A stretch of 64,000 bases of DNA from assembly GCA_026014685.1 (NCBI GenBank), contig JAOZHW010000007.1:434001-498000 (forward strand), read 5' to 3'. This DNA is from Candidatus Bathyarchaeota archaeon (GTDB lineage Archaea; Thermoproteota; Bathyarchaeia; Bathyarchaeales; Bathycorpusculaceae). Made by a program: the position numbers and the translations under genes. Shown piece by piece: positions 62,313 to 64,000 of the stretch (position 1 is its first letter; the number at the start of each line of letters is the position of its first letter). The notes beneath the pieces were generated by a model, which worked only from the letters and a program-made list of their open reading frames with translations, did not search any database and was not told the DNA's origin.

Positions 62313-63269
62313 ATGTCAAACGAAGAAACGATCGATGCTACTGATCTGAAAATAATAGAGCGCTTACAAGAAGACGCTAGAACGAGTCTTAATTTAATGG
62401 CGGAAGAGTGTAAACTATCCTCTAGCGCCATACTCACAAGAATTAAAAAACTTAAACAGAAAAAAGTCATAATCGGTAACAGGCTAATCGTTAGAAGTGA
62501 AGCGTTTGGTTACCCTTTTATGGCAACTGTAGGTGTCATAGCTGAAGCTCAAAAAATTGATCAAATCACACAAAAAATACGGAGCCAGCCAAACGTTATT
62601 GTTTGCACAAAAAGTATTGGCCGATATAATATGCTTTTTTTAATTCTAGCTCAAAACATGGCAGAGCTAGATAGCGCAACGCAAAAAATCAAAAACATAG
62701 ATGGCGTAAAAGCACTCTCGGTTAACCTTATTTTGGAGCGCTTTTCTAGTAGAATTGAAAACAAGCCTCTTAAAATAAAATCAAAAGAAGAATTGGATAA
62801 TCTTGATTTAGCGATTATTGGAGAGCTTATGAATGATTCAAGTCTTTCTTTTAACCGGATTTCCAAAAAAGTTCAAGCAAGTCATGAGACGATAAGAAAG
62901 AAATTTGAAAAACTTAAAGAAAAAGGAGTCATAATAGGCTGCATCACGATTATAGATTACTCAAAATTGGGATATCAAGGCACTGCTTTTATTTTTGTTA
63001 AACTAACTCAAGAAGGTCAAAAAAAATTCGTTATAGAAGAACTAATCAAAATGCGACAATTAGACTTAATCAATTCAGTAATAGGTACCTATGACCTAAT
63101 TGCCTTCGCGTCATTCAAAAATTTAAGAGAGTTTACTAAACTAATCGATGAAATGCAACGAATCCCGGGAATAGGGCAAATTGAGATGTCTTTGGCTAAC
63201 TTTACATACTTTGCATATAAGCCTATACCTAAAACACAAATTAAGTGTGATACAGTAGAGTTATCATAA
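62313..63269 (+). CDS. Double-unit Lrp/AsnC regulator
   Basis: 318 aa. Two complete Lrp units are fused in one chain. Helix-turn-helix 1 (LKIIERLQEDARTSLNLMAE ... SSSAILTRIKKLKQK) is followed by RAM 1 (FMATVGVIAEAQ ... GRYNMLFLILA). Helix-turn-helix 2 (LDLAIIGELMNDSSLSFNRIS ... SHETIRKKFEKLKEKG) is followed by RAM 2 (AFIFVKLTQEGQK ... GTYDLIAFASF). Classical Lrp has one unit of about 150 residues. A fused chain may form a pseudo-dimer on an asymmetric or spaced operator, such as the two palindromes upstream. The ATG at 62313 is clear. Confidence 0.9.
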   Translation: MSNEETIDATDLKIIERLQEDARTSLNLMAEECKLSSSAILTRIKKLKQKKVIIGNRLIVRSEAFGYPFMATVGVIAEAQKIDQITQKIRSQPNVIVCTKSIGRYNMLFLILAQNMAELDSATQKIKNIDGVKALSVNLILERFSSRIENKPLKIKSKEELDNLDLAIIGELMNDSSLSFNRISKKVQASHETIRKKFEKLKEKGVIIGCITIIDYSKLGYQGTAFIFVKLTQEGQKKFVIEELIKMRQLDLINSVIGTYDLIAFASFKNLREFTKLIDEMQRIPGIGQIEMSLANFTYFAYKPIPKTQIKCDTVELS

Positions 63270-63476
63270 GTTCAGGTCTTCGTTTTAAGCCCAAGCAGCT
63301 TTTTACGTATTGGAAAGAACTTTTTTATGAGAATTCCTTACGAAGTTAACTCTACTTATTGCAAACCAGAGGGGTCATATCAAACATCGCCATAATTTAC
63401 TAAGTTGCTCCAAATGGCCTTAAAGCAAGTCAATGTTAAAATTAGGAAACACTTGCAAAGACTTTGCTTGACTTGA

Positions 63477-64000
63477 TTAGACGACGAGGTCTGACATGTC
63501 GACGCTGCGCTCATAAATCTGCCGCAGAAAAGACACCGCAGCCAAAATCTGAGGCATCAAATCCACCGACGAATCCTTAGCTGCTTCCTCAATCTTGGAG
63601 CAGGCGTCCTCGATTTTGACTCTTTGGTTTCGAACGTTCTCAGCTAGCTCCATATCCTTGCTCTGGAAAGCTTTGAAGGCTTGATCGTTAGCCTCACAGC
63701 ATGCGCCCTGCAGTTCCAAGAGGAGTTTTCTTAGGTCAGCGGAAAGTTTGTTTCCATCCAACTCGAGTGTGCTGGACGCCATCTGGACGCAGGCGTCGCC
63801 GATGCCCTCTATGAAACCCGCAGCTAAACGGTAGTCCAAGCATTCAATCGGGGAAATTGCGAGCTTTTCGCTCAACCGAGGATTCTGCAGAATTGTGCGG
63901 AGGATTCTGACCAGTAAAAAGTAAAATTTGTTGTTTTCCACATCACGTTCAATGACGTTTTTAGCTAAGTCCATATCCAAGTTAACAAAAGACGTTGCAG
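63477..64000 (-). CDS. PhoU-like protein (N-terminus cut by window edge)
   Basis: The frame is open from the right edge; an ATG at 63980 exists, but the residues before it (TSFVNLD) read on naturally, so the N-terminal part (in archaea often an AbrB-type DNA-binding domain plus the first PhoU half) lies outside. The visible 167+ aa are all-helical with PhoU-type acidic helices: KNVIERDVENNKFYFLLVRI, ECLDYRLAAGFIEGIGDAC and DMELAENVRNQRVKIEDAC. The E/D-rich helix patterns bind metal clusters in PhoU. It probably controls phosphate uptake. Confidence 0.75.
   Translation of the reverse strand, partial: ATSFVNLDMDLAKNVIERDVENNKFYFLLVRILRTILQNPRLSEKLAISPIECLDYRLAAGFIEGIGDACVQMASSTLELDGNKLSADLRKLLLELQGACCEANDQAFKAFQSKDMELAENVRNQRVKIEDACSKIEEAAKDSSVDLMPQILAAVSFLRQIYERSVDMSDLVV

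Overview
The window looks like a chromosomal stretch of an uncultured archaeon, most likely of the Bathyarchaeia or a neighbouring TACK lineage. The informational genes are archaeal: Alba, PCNA, the primase large subunit with its iron-sulfur cysteines, ribosomal protein L40e, a class I lysyl-tRNA synthetase, an archaeal-type AspRS, a Hel308-like helicase, an intron-containing tRNA-Ser, TrmB and Lrp regulators, and TATA boxes about 25 bases upstream of several starts. The lineage call is my inference from gene content; no 16S rRNA gene is present.

Layout. 1-4000: a cation exchanger cut by the left edge, then a minus-strand run of DNA-binding proteins directly behind a tRNA-Arg, which resembles a decayed integrated element. 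4370-15650: a PAS histidine kinase, LysRS, a pilin-like secreted protein, a glycosyltransferase, L40e, an Lrp-type regulator, alba, a Zn/KH protein, AspRS and an asparagine-synthase homologue. 15800-24420: adenylosuccinate lyase, the helicase, an orphan metal/cobalamin-type binding protein, and a tight iron-sulfur operon (desulfurase, IscU, SufS, and a small protein resembling half of a TBP domain). 24490-35050: a surface-glycan locus (GT4 and GT2 transferases, FkbM methyltransferase, sugar epimerase, deacetylase-like/GNAT fusion, two radical SAM proteins). 35070-40360: a VapBC pair, PCNA with PriL, a DPM1-like transferase and a GT-C-like membrane protein.

40410-44503 is the most unusual segment. 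A tRNA-Ser is followed by five minus-strand genes (OPRT-like protein, PRTase-GNAT fusion, Zn ribbon, 61-residue protein, ComEC-like metallo-beta-lactamase protein), and the segment closes with an imperfect 29/33 copy of the tRNA 3' end. This is the geometry of an island integrated at a tRNA gene. It carries a gene set I do not recognise as a described system.

44507-62109 holds three large secreted beta-propeller proteins. Two of them are clear paralogues sharing a C-terminal anchor. Each paralogue faces a divergent regulator of a different family (TrmB; double-unit Lrp) across an intergenic region with inverted repeats. Between them lie a deoxyribosyltransferase-like enzyme, a SPASM radical SAM protein with a long N-terminal extension, S-adenosylhomocysteine hydrolase, a split kinase pair around a PHP enzyme, and PyrE. 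The right edge cuts a PhoU-like protein.
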